From Bacillus sp. SG-1 (GTDB lineage Bacteria; Bacillota; Bacilli; Bacillales; Bacillaceae_B), in contig NZ_ABCF01000011.1 in the NCBI RefSeq assembly GCF_000181495.1, positions 1 to 62,215 of the forward strand: 62,215 bases of DNA. The letters are read 5' to 3'. The notes under the pieces are model-generated. The model searched no databases and was not told the DNA's origin. It saw only the letters and a program-made list of their open reading frames with translations. The position numbers were made by a program, and so were the translations under genes. Positions 8,698 through 17,600 of the stretch are shown piece by piece (position 1 is the first letter of the stretch; each line of letters starts with the position of its first letter).

Positions 8698-8886
8698 CGA
8701 GCATTCTATCGACAACTGCTTATTCATTTTAACAAGTTTGAGCGTTCTCTTAACACCCTTTCCTATCCTATTAACAAGTTCGGGCGTTCTATCAACAACT
8801 TTCCTATTCCTTCATCAAGCTCAAGCGTTCTATCAATAACTTTCAGCAATCTATTAACAAAAATGGCCCTTCTATTTACAACTTAG
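8698..8886. repeat. Second array of TTCTATCAACAAC-type direct repeats
   Basis: At least seven degenerate units (TTCTATCGACAACTG, TCTATCAACAACTTTCC, TTCTATCAATAACTTTC and others) spaced about 22-28 bases, alternating with GAGCGTTC or GGGCGTTC. It fills the gap between the SRPBCC gene and the sugar ABC operon. It is the same family as the 7480-8125 arrays. The units are too degenerate and too variably spaced for a CRISPR. Confidence 0.75.
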
Positions 8887-8908
8887 GTGGAGCCGCCCCC
8901 AACCCAAT

Positions 8909-8938
8909 AGAAAAAACCTGAGGAATTCCCCAGGCTTT
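8909..8938 (-). terminator. Terminator of the sugar ABC operon
   Basis: On the minus strand a CCTGGGGAATTCCTCAGG stem is followed by a T-rich run, immediately after the last permease gene. Confidence 0.75.
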
Positions 8939-9747
8939 TACCCTTTCACCGACCCGGCTGTCATACCGGCAACGAAGTAACGTTGCAGAAAGACATACGC
9001 GATGACCATCGGAGCAGATGCAATGATTACTCCAGTGAACAGCATCGGATAGTTGGTCATGTACTCACCCTGGAATTCAAGCAGGGCAAGCGGCAGTGTT
9101 TTGTAATCTGTATCTGTGATGAAGAGTAATGGATAAAGCAGGTCATTCCACACCATCACGAATAGGAAGATCGCTGTGGCGGATATGGATGGTAATGACA
9201 ATGGAATGGCTACCTTCGCGTACATTTGCCAGTTGGAGGCACCGTCGATCCGGCTGGCCTCAAACAGCGAACTCGGAAGTGATTTCATGAATCCTGTTAA
9301 AATGAATACTGCCACCGGTGTCGTTACCGCGGTATTGACCAAAATCAATCCCGTCAGGCTGTTTGTCAATCCAAGATCAAACACCAATTGATAAAGCGGG
9401 ATCATGTTTACCTGAGCAGGAACCATCATCCCTAATGTGAAGAGACCGAACAAGATTCTTCCCGGCCACCCTGACATGCGCGTGACGGCAAACGCAATCA
9501 AGCTTGAGAAGAATAAAGTCATGCTTACAGCAAACAATGTAACGATTACACTGTTCCAGAAGTAGGTGCTCATGGATTCCTCGGCAAACATTGTTATGTA
9601 GTTAACAAAATCAAAGCTTCCCGGCAGTCCCAGGACATCCTGGTACATTTCCGCATTTGATTTGAATGTCGCAAAAAAGATGGCGACAACTGGAATAATG
9701 ATGAGCAAGGCATAGATAATGGTAAGAACGCCTTTCGTCAGCTTCAA
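8938..9747 (-). CDS. Carbohydrate ABC transporter permease, MalG-like
   Basis: A 269-aa inner-membrane permease with six hydrophobic segments and the EAA loop EASRIDGASNWQMYAKV, which contacts the ATPase. It ends in a short RYFVAGMTAGSVKG tail characteristic of the MalG/MsmG/AraQ group. The start is TTG after GGAGGGGG. It is the last gene of binding protein, MalF-like, MalG-like. No ATPase is encoded with them, as is common in Bacillus where a shared MsmX-type ATPase drives several such importers. A degenerate repeat lies in the gap before it. Confidence 0.92.
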   Translation of the reverse strand: MKLTKGVLTIIYALLIIIPVVAIFFATFKSNAEMYQDVLGLPGSFDFVNYITMFAEESMSTYFWNSVIVTLFAVSMTLFFSSLIAFAVTRMSGWPGRILFGLFTLGMMVPAQVNMIPLYQLVFDLGLTNSLTGLILVNTAVTTPVAVFILTGFMKSLPSSLFEASRIDGASNWQMYAKVAIPLSLPSISATAIFLFVMVWNDLLYPLLFITDTDYKTLPLALLEFQGEYMTNYPMLFTGVIIASAPMVIAYVFLQRYFVAGMTAGSVKG

Positions 9748-9792
9748 GAGCTTCCCCCTCCTTTATTTTTTTATTTCAATTTCTAAAGCCAG

Positions 9793-9866
9793 CCAGCAGG
9801 CGCAGCCGAGGAGGCCAATTCAGCTCCAGCGGCCAGCGGAGTCGTACACCTGAAGCGGAAATCGAC
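9793..9866 (-). repeat. Degenerate half-copy of the large GC-rich repeat (R1)
   Basis: Read on the minus strand it begins GATTTCCGCTTCAGGTGTAC and GACTCCGC, then diverges and recovers CCTCCTCGGCTGCGCCTG, matching the left half of the full copy at 54547-54669. The right half is absent. It lies inside the intercistronic gap of the sugar operon. Confidence 0.75.
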
Positions 9867-9881
9867 TACTTATTTATTAAA

Positions 9882-10763
9882 CTAGCTCGCCGCTTTATCG
9901 GAACGAAGCACTTTAAATTGAATGATTGTGATGATGGCAATGACAATCATGAAAATGACAGATTCTGCTGAGGCATAGCCGAACTTAAAGCTGCGGAACG
10001 CCGTCGAGTAGATCAGTGTCGCAAGAATTTCGGTTGAATAGTTTGGACCCCCGCGTGTCATCGCAAAGATTAGGTCAAACGCCTTGAAGGACTGAATAGT
10101 AGTATAGGCGATGACGATGGTTGCTGCTGGTGCCACAAGCGGCCATGTCACAAAGCGGAATCGCTGCCACCTGGAAGCTCCCTCAATTTTTGCAACTTCA
10201 TATAGATCGTTCGGAATATTCTGCAGTCCGGCAACAAAGATGATCAGCATTTGCCCGGTATGCATCCAGACCTGCACAACGGCAATCGAGAAGATCGCAA
10301 TATCCTGATCCCCCAGCCAGTTATGTGTCAGAACCTCCAAGTTTACTCTTTCAAGCAGGGTATTTAAAATCCCTAAATTCGGGTCATAAACAAATGACCA
10401 GATGAATGCCACTGATACAGATGATAAGATGGTCGGGAAGAAGTAAAGCGCCCTTAAAAAGATGTTTGTCTTGGTGTTTTTAACAAGGTAGAGAGCAAAT
10501 AATAATGAAAAAGCTGTTTGGAAAATAACGACGAACAGCATGAACTTCAAGTTATTCCCGAATGCCTTAACGAAAATCGAATCGTTCGTGAAAATATTTA
10601 TGTAGTTATCGACTCCGACAAAATTGTAGTCTGGTGTTAACCCGTCCCAATCCGTGAAAGAGTAGAACAGCGCACTTAGTGTCGGGTAAATAAAAAAGAC
10701 TGAGTAAAGTATCAGCCCCGGCAAAACAAACAGATACAGGGCCTTATTCTTCTTTAGATCCAT
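9882..10763 (-). CDS. Carbohydrate ABC transporter permease, MalF-like
   Basis: A 293-aa six-helix permease with the EAA loop EVAKIEGASRWQRFRFVTWP. The N-terminus (LFVLPGLILYSVFFIYPT) is typical of the MalF/UgpA group. AAGGAGGGGG lies before the ATG. It pairs with the MalG-like subunit downstream to form the channel, with the lipoprotein encoded upstream delivering the sugar. The gap to the next gene is unusually long for the operon because it holds the R1 repeat. Confidence 0.92.
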   Translation of the reverse strand: MDLKKNKALYLFVLPGLILYSVFFIYPTLSALFYSFTDWDGLTPDYNFVGVDNYINIFTNDSIFVKAFGNNLKFMLFVVIFQTAFSLLFALYLVKNTKTNIFLRALYFFPTILSSVSVAFIWSFVYDPNLGILNTLLERVNLEVLTHNWLGDQDIAIFSIAVVQVWMHTGQMLIIFVAGLQNIPNDLYEVAKIEGASRWQRFRFVTWPLVAPAATIVIAYTTIQSFKAFDLIFAMTRGGPNYSTEILATLIYSTAFRSFKFGYASAESVIFMIVIAIITIIQFKVLRSDKAAS

Positions 10764-10802
10764 GGAACCCCCTCCTTAAAACTCCGGAAACATATAGTAA
10801 TA

Positions 10803-10833
10803 GGAAGAGAGAGAGCTATGTCCCTCTCTCCCT
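10803..10833 (-). promoter_or_regulatory. Intercistronic stem after the binding-protein gene
   Basis: GAGAGAGAG faces CCTCTCTC across a short loop between the binding-protein and permease genes. There is no long T run. Such stems commonly protect or partly terminate the upstream message so that binding protein exceeds permease; that role is inferred. Confidence 0.5.
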
Positions 10834-10839
10834 TTAACA

Positions 10840-12081
10840 TTATTGTATTTTTTGATTGACGATTTCTTGTGCCTGCTGTGCCGCTGCTTCCGGATCTTCT
10901 CCGCTAAGTACGTTTTGGATGGAAGCGATGACCGCTTTCTCTACGTCGGCGTCAGGAATCAGGTAACGAGGCTGAAAACGGGTGTTTTTATCCATCCAAT
11001 CAGCAGCTGCTTTCAATGATTCCGATTCATAGTTCACTCCTGGGATTGTTAGGAACTGGCCGGTTTCATTCGCGTAAAACTCTGCGTTTTCCGGCTGAGA
11101 CAGGAAGTCTATGAATTTCTTCGCTTCTTCTTTATTTTGAGACATGCTGTTCACGGCAAGCATGAATGTTGTTGTATGGATTCCTTCATATTGGGCTTCG
11201 TCGGCAGATACTGTGATTGGTGCCAGTAGTCCAAGCTCGATATCAGGATTCAATTCTTTCACATTGGCCATGGCGTATGAACCTGATGCCAGCATGGCCG
11301 CTTCTTCCTGGGCCACCTGCGCAATCGCGCCTTCATGTTTCATACCAAGGGCATCTTCACCAATATAGCCTTTATCCATAAGCTCTTGGAATTGAGTCAG
11401 TGTTTTGACCCACCAGTCTTCCGTCAATTCAGTTTCCCCATTCATTAATTCACCGAAGACTCCTTCAGGCGCATTGTTCATCATCATTGAGTTCATCATC
11501 TGTCCTGGTCCAATATCCGCTCCTGGAAACGCAATTGGCGTATAGCCGTTTTCCTTCAATGTTTCGCAAAGCTCAAGGAATCCTTCCCAATCTTCAGCAG
11601 GCTCGAGACCGAGCTCGTCAAACAACGTTTTGTTATACACCGGCTGGTTATAGACCAACTGCAGTGGAAGCGCCAGCTGTTTCCCATCCGATTGACCGGC
11701 AGCCAGCAGATTTTCATTAAAGTTTCCGATAAGGTCCTCTCCTGTCAAATCTTCAAAAAGTCCCGCTTTCTTAATGATTTCGAATTGAGAGCCAGGAAAA
11801 GCAGTGAAAACATCACCCGTAGACCCATCACGAAGAAGAGTTTGGGCAGTAGATTGATATTTTTCAGAAGGATAGACCGTCATTTCGACTTTGATGTCCG
11901 GGTTTTCTTCTTCAAAACGGCTGATCAGCTCTTTAAAAGCTTCAGAATCCTCTCCACGCCAGTGAATAAAACTGATTTCCTTTTTCCCGCTGGCAGCACC
12001 GCTCTCCGAAGAAGAACATCCTGCCAGGGCGCTGGATATCATAAGAATGAACATAACAAGTAGTGATAGCTTCCTTTTCAT
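10840..12081 (-). CDS. Extracellular sugar-binding lipoprotein of ABC importer
   Basis: A 413-aa lipoprotein with a signal peptide and lipobox SALAGCSS (Cys at 21). The mature part is an SBP_bac_1/MalE-type two-lobe protein: EISFIHWRGEDSEAFKELI at the start, YNKTLFDELGLEPAEDWEGF mid-protein, and a C-terminal helix with AAQQAQEIVNQ. It captures a carbohydrate (sugar not identifiable) for the two permeases that follow. It is the first gene of the operon; the upstream region is AT-rich, with an inverted repeat at 12191-12209 that could be an operator. Confidence 0.9.
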   Translation of the reverse strand: MKRKLSLLVMFILMISSALAGCSSSESGAASGKKEISFIHWRGEDSEAFKELISRFEEENPDIKVEMTVYPSEKYQSTAQTLLRDGSTGDVFTAFPGSQFEIIKKAGLFEDLTGEDLIGNFNENLLAAGQSDGKQLALPLQLVYNQPVYNKTLFDELGLEPAEDWEGFLELCETLKENGYTPIAFPGADIGPGQMMNSMMMNNAPEGVFGELMNGETELTEDWWVKTLTQFQELMDKGYIGEDALGMKHEGAIAQVAQEEAAMLASGSYAMANVKELNPDIELGLLAPITVSADEAQYEGIHTTTFMLAVNSMSQNKEEAKKFIDFLSQPENAEFYANETGQFLTIPGVNYESESLKAAADWMDKNTRFQPRYLIPDADVEKAVIASIQNVLSGEDPEAAAQQAQEIVNQKIQ

Positions 12082-12190
12082 TTCGACAACCCCTTTTGTT
12101 TATGGTTTTTTTATGTGGGTAATATAATAGTGAATTAAAGAAACGTTTTTGTAACGTTATAGACTATAAGAATTCTGCTTGTGTAAAAAG

Positions 12191-12209
12191 TGACTGAGCG
12201 TTCAGTCGA
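12191..12209. promoter_or_regulatory. Possible operator (near-palindromic, TetR-like)
   Basis: GACTGAGCGTTCAGTC is an interrupted palindrome of the shape bound by many TetR/AcrR-family repressors. It lies about 110 bases upstream of the binding-protein gene on the shared side of the intergenic region (12082-12391). No regulator gene is adjacent. The rest of this stretch shows no gene. Confidence 0.3.
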
Positions 12210-12391
12210 TAAAGTGAGGCTTCATCCCCCTTTCATACATTTTATCCGACAAGATTTCGCATTTTCTATGTAAGAGAGTGGCCGAGTCTTCCTATTACTT
12301 GTCGGCCAATCGCTTAATTACCTCATTACCCGGCTTCAATCCTTTTAAAACCTAATTTTTCAAAATATTTGTTAATATGACATTTTTCACC

Positions 12392-12425
12392 TAAAAAAAG
12401 AACCAGTCCATTTTCGGGCTGGTTG
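12392..12425 (-). terminator. Terminator of the 44-aa gene
   Basis: On the minus strand AACCAGCCC pairs with GGACTGGTT and is followed by CTTTTTTT, 20 bases past the stop of the small gene at 12444. Confidence 0.8.
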
Positions 12426-12443
12426 TAGTCATGTGGTCATTGG

Positions 12444-12578
12444 TTATTTCTTTTTAAAGCCCATGGGTGAAGGTTTGCTGCGATATACGCGGTTGGCCGA
12501 TAATTCTTCGCCATTCTTCTCTACTCGTTTGGCATCCTGTTCAAACATCTCGCGTGCTTTCATAAATAACATTGACAC
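12444..12578 (-). CDS. Small basic protein (44 aa), unknown
   Basis: A GTG start with AGGAGGG nine bases upstream and a dedicated terminator downstream, so it is a good small-gene candidate. The product begins VSMLFMKAREMFEQDA, is helical and charged (KRVEKNGEELSANRVYRS) and ends in PMGFKKK. There is no transmembrane segment, signal peptide or metal motif. It reads as a DNA/RNA-associated or sporulation-type small protein, but I do not recognise the family. The gene upstream (12657) is on the same strand and could share its promoter. Confidence 0.65.
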   Translation of the reverse strand: MSMLFMKAREMFEQDAKRVEKNGEELSANRVYRSKPSPMGFKKK

Positions 12579-12656
12579 AGTCTTTCACCCTCCTATTAAA
12601 AATCTAGTTTCTAAATACCCGGCGATCTAACTTTAAAACCTGTTTTTTTAAAGAAT

Positions 12657-13127
12657 TTAAAAATGATAATCCCAGACCACTTTCCATTCTCCTTTTTCCA
12701 GAACGGAATAACACTTCTGGCTGATTTTCAACAGGCCAAACTGACTGTCGAAAGTCATGGTAATGGATGCTGCTGTCACATTTTTGAAAACCGGTCCGTC
12801 CTTTGACATTTTCCATTCTTCCAGTTTTTCCATTTCGGCGATTTCCACGTCAAACGTTTCAACGCCCATATGACCTAGGAACACATGGTTCTTCGTCTGG
12901 ATATAGGAGGATTTACTGAAGCGTTTTTTCATTTCGGGGTGAAGCAGTTCCCAGGCATTTCCAAAGTCGGCATCTTGTTCATACTCATAAAACTGTTTAA
13001 TGACGCTTTCCGGCGAAGAGGGAGGTGTGCTGCCTCCTGCACAGGAACGTAGAACAAATGCCAAGATAATGATGATGCTGATGCCTGCAACTATTACAGG
13101 AAGGGGGAAATTTCTTCTTCTCCGCAT
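12657..13127 (-). CDS. Membrane-anchored NTF2-like (DUF4878-like) protein
   Basis: A 156-aa protein starting at the ATG at 13127, chosen because AAGGAGAT lies six bases upstream; an in-frame TTG further out overlaps that site. Residues 8-25 form one transmembrane segment after an Arg-rich start. A short linker leads to a domain with PESVIKQFYEYEQDADFG and a C-terminal KGEWKVVWDYHF, the beginning and end of NTF2-like/DUF4878 folds. The domain is extracytoplasmic. The function is unknown; such domains often bind small ligands or wall components. Confidence 0.7.
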   Translation of the reverse strand: MRRRRNFPLPVIVAGISIIIILAFVLRSCAGGSTPPSSPESVIKQFYEYEQDADFGNAWELLHPEMKKRFSKSSYIQTKNHVFLGHMGVETFDVEIAEMEKLEEWKMSKDGPVFKNVTAASITMTFDSQFGLLKISQKCYSVLEKGEWKVVWDYHF

Positions 13128-13327
13128 AAGTGATCTCCTTATCAAGTTCCATATTTATAGGTATGACAACCTTAAGGAGACTATGAACGAAAAAAGAAAG
13201 CAACCTTTTCACCAACGGCATTAAACTCGGGAAAGCCATAAGAAACCAACACAGTTTCTTGCTAGGATTTCCGCTGCAGGCGTACGACTCCGCGGGGCGG
13301 GCGTTGAGCCTCCTCGGCTTCGCCTGT

Positions 13328-13451
13328 ATAAAAAGTGAAAGCGCCCTGTTCAGCCCCGACAGGCAAATGTTCCTCAGCAAAAAAAGGTGATCTTCCCTTT
13401 TATTTGCTGAGGGTTATTTGACCCCGAGGGGCTGGGCGCTGCAACTGGATT
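13328..13451 (+). repeat. Hairpin insertion element, copy A
   Basis: It runs from ATAAAAAGTGAAAGCGCC to GGCGCTGCAACTGGAT. It folds into one long hairpin: AGCGCC/GGCGCT (13340-13345 with 13435-13440), CAGCCCC/GGGGCTG (13351-13357 with 13428-13434), CAAAT/ATTTG, CCTCAGCAAA/TTTGCTGAGG (13372-13381 with 13403-13412) and AAAAGG/CCTTTT. It is non-coding. Confidence 0.8.
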
Positions 13452-13467
13452 GGGGGTCTCACCTGTC

Positions 13468-13591
13468 ATCAAAAGTGGAAGCGCCTTGGTCAGCCCCGAC
13501 AGGCAAATGTTCAGGAGAGAATAAAAGGCGACCTTTCCTTTTAATCTCTCTGGGTTATTTGACCCCGAGGGGCTAGGCGCTGGAACTAGAC
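13468..13591 (+). repeat. Hairpin insertion element, copy B
   Basis: Same length and outer stems as copy A. The middle stem has a different sequence, GAGAGA (13515-13520) with TCTCTC (13545-13550), but still pairs, and the inner AAAAGG/CCTTTT stem is kept. GTC precedes it and GTC follows it, where the uninterrupted repeat has a single GTC, suggesting a 3-bp target duplication. Confidence 0.8.
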
Positions 13592-13769
13592 GTCCCGCTA
13601 TTCCCGCAGGAGGTCGAACACCTTTCGCTCCAATCCACATATTTTATAAATTAAGTTATAAATAACAAGGTGCATTAACATCAATTTGAACATATATTCC
13701 AAACAGTACTATTATGCATACATCTGTTATTTCTTCTTCTGTGATGAATAAAAAATATCTTTCTAGCAG

Positions 13770-13804
13770 CAAAAAGGACGAAATTCATAAGCAATTTCGT
13801 CCTC
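13770..13804 (-). terminator. Terminator of the sortase gene
   Basis: AGGACGAAATT pairs with AATTTCGTCCT. On the minus strand it is followed by TTTTT, about 60 bases past the sortase stop. The minus-strand stretch between them also reads as a short protein-like frame (VTGPFIGEEANITQLV) without a start codon. Confidence 0.8.
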
Positions 13805-13865
13805 CACTAATTGTGTTATATTTGCTTCTTCTCCGATAAATGGACCCGTTACTTTAAAAACTTCA

Positions 13866-14591
13866 TCATTTCACCTTTTCAGCCTTTACGATCAACCGGT
13901 TTATCGGGTTGTCAATTGGATCACAGGTGATTAATGTTAAAGTTGCTTCACTGCTATTTTGCAGCACGGAAAGGTCACTCGGTTTGACGATTTTCGTACT
14001 TGTCACTTTATATTCATGTGTGCCCTCTCTCGTTTTTACCGTTATCAAATCGCCTTCCTGCACTTCATCGAGTCTGTTGAACATCTTCCCGTATTCACGG
14101 CTGCGGTGCGCGGCAATCGCACTGTTTCCATTTTGGCCAGGCAAGGCTGACCCGCTTAGATATCCCGCTCCATATTTTAAGTTATATTGAGAAGCTCCAT
14201 ATAATATAGGAAGTTTCACATCAATTTTATCAATTGTAATGATTCCCATCATACTTTCACTTAGAGGCTGTTCTCTTTCTGCTGCTTCGGCCTCGGGCTC
14301 ATTGTGTCCTTCCTGACTAGACTCTATTTCAGCAGCTTGAACCGTCCCTTCTGAAGAAGGAAAAATAGAATCTAACTGAACGTAGCTTGTTTGTGCTGTT
14401 TGTTCATTCGTCTGTTCGAAAATCCCAATATCCTCGCCGGGTGCAAACTCCTGATTTTCCCATATATCAATCAGCTCTTCTTGCTTATGCGCACTGTAGT
14501 AATCCGTTACCTCTGGATACAGCATGACTCCCAGACCAATGAAGATTAGTAGAAATGCAATTACTTTTTTCATCATCCACCTCATGAACAT
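13866..14591 (-). CDS. Class D-type sortase
   Basis: A 241-aa membrane-tethered transpeptidase. One N-terminal hydrophobic helix (KVIAFLLIFIGLGVMLYP), an acidic linker, then a sortase barrel at about residues 115-241. The catalytic His is in AIAAHRS, the Cys in TLITCDP and an Arg in INRLIVKAEK. The TLxTC form and small size fit class D. Sortases cut LPXTG-type signals between Thr and Gly and join the protein to peptidoglycan. The LPXTG protein directly upstream on the same strand (35-bp gap) is the obvious substrate. A strong stem fills that gap and abuts this ATG. Confidence 0.92.
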   Translation of the reverse strand: MFMRWMMKKVIAFLLIFIGLGVMLYPEVTDYYSAHKQEELIDIWENQEFAPGEDIGIFEQTNEQTAQTSYVQLDSIFPSSEGTVQAAEIESSQEGHNEPEAEAAEREQPLSESMMGIITIDKIDVKLPILYGASQYNLKYGAGYLSGSALPGQNGNSAIAAHRSREYGKMFNRLDEVQEGDLITVKTREGTHEYKVTSTKIVKPSDLSVLQNSSEATLTLITCDPIDNPINRLIVKAEKVK

Positions 14592-14619
14592 AGCAGGAGA
14601 GGAATTACCCTCTCCTGCT
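14592..14619 (-). promoter_or_regulatory. Intercistronic hairpin abutting the sortase start
   Basis: AGCAGGAGAGG and CCTCTCCTGCT form a perfect 11-bp stem with a 6-nt loop, ending one base before the sortase ATG. There is no T run. It probably reduces sortase relative to its substrate, by attenuation or by hiding the start; this is an inference. Confidence 0.65.
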
Positions 14620-14626
14620 CTTTATT

Positions 14627-17600
14627 TTACTCTTTGTTTAACTTTCTTTTTCTTAAGTTCAGTACACCAAAAGCACTAATGAGCAGACCTGTCAGATAGA
14701 ACAGCAGGTTGCTGCTTTCCCCTGTATATGGAAGCATGCCACTCTTCTTGGTATCATTATCTGAATCCTTACCTGCTATGGTTTCATCTGTGTCAGAGCT
14801 CGAGTTCGAGTTCGAGTCCGAGTCAGAATCGTTATCTGTATCCGAATCAGTATCTGTATCGGAATCACTGTCCTCATCGATGTCTACATCAAAATCAATG
14901 TCAAATGTCACTTCTCCATCAACTTCTGTCAATGAATCTTCATCAAAATCGATTAAGTAAGTTTCTCCATCAATGACGATCTCTAAGTCTAAAAGATCTT
15001 CTAATTCAAGCTCCAAATCTTCTAGATTCAATACAAGGGTTCCATCTACAATGTCCAGGTCTAAACGATCATTGTCTCCATAAATCAATACGGCACTGTC
15101 GATATCTCCAGTGAAATTCAGAAGATTGATTGTTAGGCCTGTCAGGAATTCAACCTCTGTGTCATTATCGTCTACCAAGGAGTCTAGGAAATCTTCCGGC
15201 AGTGTAATGCTTAGGAGGCCTTCTCCAGAAACCTCGTAATCCCACTCTGTCAGATCAATTTCAATTTCTTCCCCATCAATCACCAACCAAAGTGCAGCTA
15301 CATTTTGAAGATACAGCTCTCCATCTTCAAATAGGAACAATAGGTCTTCCGTTACTTCTAGGTCAATCAATGAACCATCTGTTAATCTCACTGTGGCTCC
15401 TTCAATATCCAACCCTTCCGGAAGGTTCAAATCTAACTCTGTTACTGCATCGAAGAATACATCCAGATCTAATCCGACAGATAATACCCCTTCCTCAAGG
15501 TCTGCTTCTGAAAGGTCGACTGTATACTCGGCACCATCAACAGTTAATGAAAGATAGGCTATATTCTCGAGGTATAGTTCTTCTTCAAACAAGAAGGTAA
15601 GTTCATCCGTCACTTCCAACTCAATAACGGTTCCATCAACCAGGACAAGCTCCGCATCGTCGATTTCGATTTCTTCTGGAAGAGTCAAGTTGATTTCTGT
15701 CACTGCTGTTAAATCCAGCTCCAGGTCGGCTTCATCTACTTCGATATTTAGCACACCTTCTTCAAGGTCAAGGTCATCCAGGTCGATTGTAAATTCTTCT
15801 CCGTCAATTAATAACCAAAGTTGAACAATCTCATCAATTGACACTTCAACTTCTGTTCCTAGAACATAGTAATCCTCATCAGATTCTTCCAACTCTACTA
15901 ATGTCCCATCTGCTAGAACCAATTTTACCTCTTCTGCTTCAACGTCATTTGGAAGAGATAAGTTAATCTCTGTAACTAGATCAACGTTAAGGTCCAAATC
16001 GGCTTCCTCTACTGTGATTGACAGCAAGCCACCATCAAGATCAAGGTCATCAAGGTCGATTGTAAATTCTTCTCCGTCAATTGATAACCACAGCTGAACG
16101 ATTTCATCTACAGATACATTATCTTCTGTTAAAAGTACGTATGAATCATCATCAGATTCTTCCAACTCTACTAATGTCCCATCTGCTAGAACTAATTTTA
16201 CCTCTTCTGCTTCAATATCATTTGGAAGAGATAAGTTAATCTCTGTAACTAGATCAACGTTAAGGTCCAAATCGGCTTCCTCTACTGTGATTGACAGCAA
16301 GCCACCATCAAGATCAAGGTCATCAAGGTCGATTGTAAATTCTTCTCCGTCAATTGATAACCACAGCTGAACGATTTCATCTACAGATACATCATCTTCC
16401 GTTAAAAGTACGTATGAATCATCATCTGATTCTTCCAACTCTACTAATGTCCCATCTGCTAGAACCAATTTTACCTCTTCTGCTTCAACATCATTTGGAA
16501 GAGATAAGTTAATCTCTGTAACTAAATCAACGTTAAGGTCCAAATCGGCATCCTCTACTTCGATATTTAGCACGCCACCATCAAGATCAATGTCATCAAG
16601 GTCGATAGTAAATTCTTCTCCGTCAATTGATAACCACAGCTGAACGATTTCATCTACAGATACATTATCTTCCGTTAAAAGTACGTATGAATCATCATCA
16701 GATTCTTCCAACTCTACTAATGTCCCATCTGCTAGAACTAATTTTACCTCTTCTGCTTCAATATCTTCCGGGAGAGTTAAGTTGATTTCTGTCACTAAAT
16801 CAACGTCAAGATCTAAGTCATCTGCTGTAACAGTGATTGTCAGCACACCATTCTCAGCCTCGACATCACTTAGGTCAATTTCGTATTCTTCTCCTTCAAT
16901 CGTCAGCCACAGCTTTGTCACACTGTCCGCTTCAACTTCGGTATCACCTACAATAGCGTAATCATTATTAACATCAAGCCCTACAAGAGTCCCATCTTCA
17001 AGTTGAAGACTCGCCGCTTGTACGGTAACATCCTCATGCAGCACAACGTTAACGTCTGTAAGGAGTTCTGCAGGCTCTTCCTCTTCAGCAATTGTTACAT
17101 TTGCATTGATCCAGGCAGCAACATAGGCTGAAATCTCTTCAAGTAGATCCGCATAAAGAAACGTATATGTTTCACCTGCAGTTTCTACTTCTAATCCAGC
17201 CACATCGTCAAGAATATCCGAATTCAAGCAAGTCCATGTACCATTTTCAAATCCAAGATTAACCCGTGAGCCATCAGTCAATACCAACGCAGCAGCCGAA
17301 ATTTCTCCTGTAAGAATCGCCTTAACTAATTCAAAGATATCTGAATCTGTTTCACTGGAAGCTTCTCCCGCTTCAGCATCCTCTACGTTCGCTTCTTCAC
17401 CTGTTTCAGTAGTTTCTTTTACTGTATCATCCGTTTTTGCTGGTTGATCCACTTCAGTCGCTTCTTCAGAATCAGCATTTGCTTCTTCACTAGTTACTTC
17501 TTGAGCTGTTTGTTCTTCATTAGAGGCAGCAGCCTCTGTGTTGGAATCTGCTTCAGTTTGGGTGGAGGTTTCAGCAGTTTTCAGCTCGGCTGTTTTTTCC

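Larger units (their letters stand above)
13266..13637 (+). repeat. Large GC-rich repeat (R1) interrupted by two hairpin elements
   Basis: The outer repeat begins GATTTCCGCTGCAGGCGTAC and ACTCCGCGGGGCGGGCG at 13266, breaks after CGCCTGT at 13327, resumes as GGGGTCTCACCTGTC at 13453-13467, breaks again, and finishes TCCCGCTATTCCCGCAGGAG to 13637. The uninterrupted version at 54547-54669 shows the breaks are insertions of 124-bp elements. No gene is seen in 13128-13865. Confidence 0.85.

Noticed and set aside
8698-8886. CRISPR-like array
   Set aside because: Units are degenerate, spacing varies, there are no unique spacers of constant length and no cas genes.
13374-13640. 88-aa minus-strand frame across the nested repeats
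   Set aside because: It simply reads through repeat DNA (duplicated VPAPSPSGSNN segments are the two hairpin elements), so it is not a gene.
14709-14976. Long Ser-rich plus-strand frames opposite the Asp/Ser tail of the LPXTG gene, and a similar frame at 15292-15600
   Set aside because: They mirror the low-complexity and repeat codons of the minus-strand gene and have no ribosome sites.
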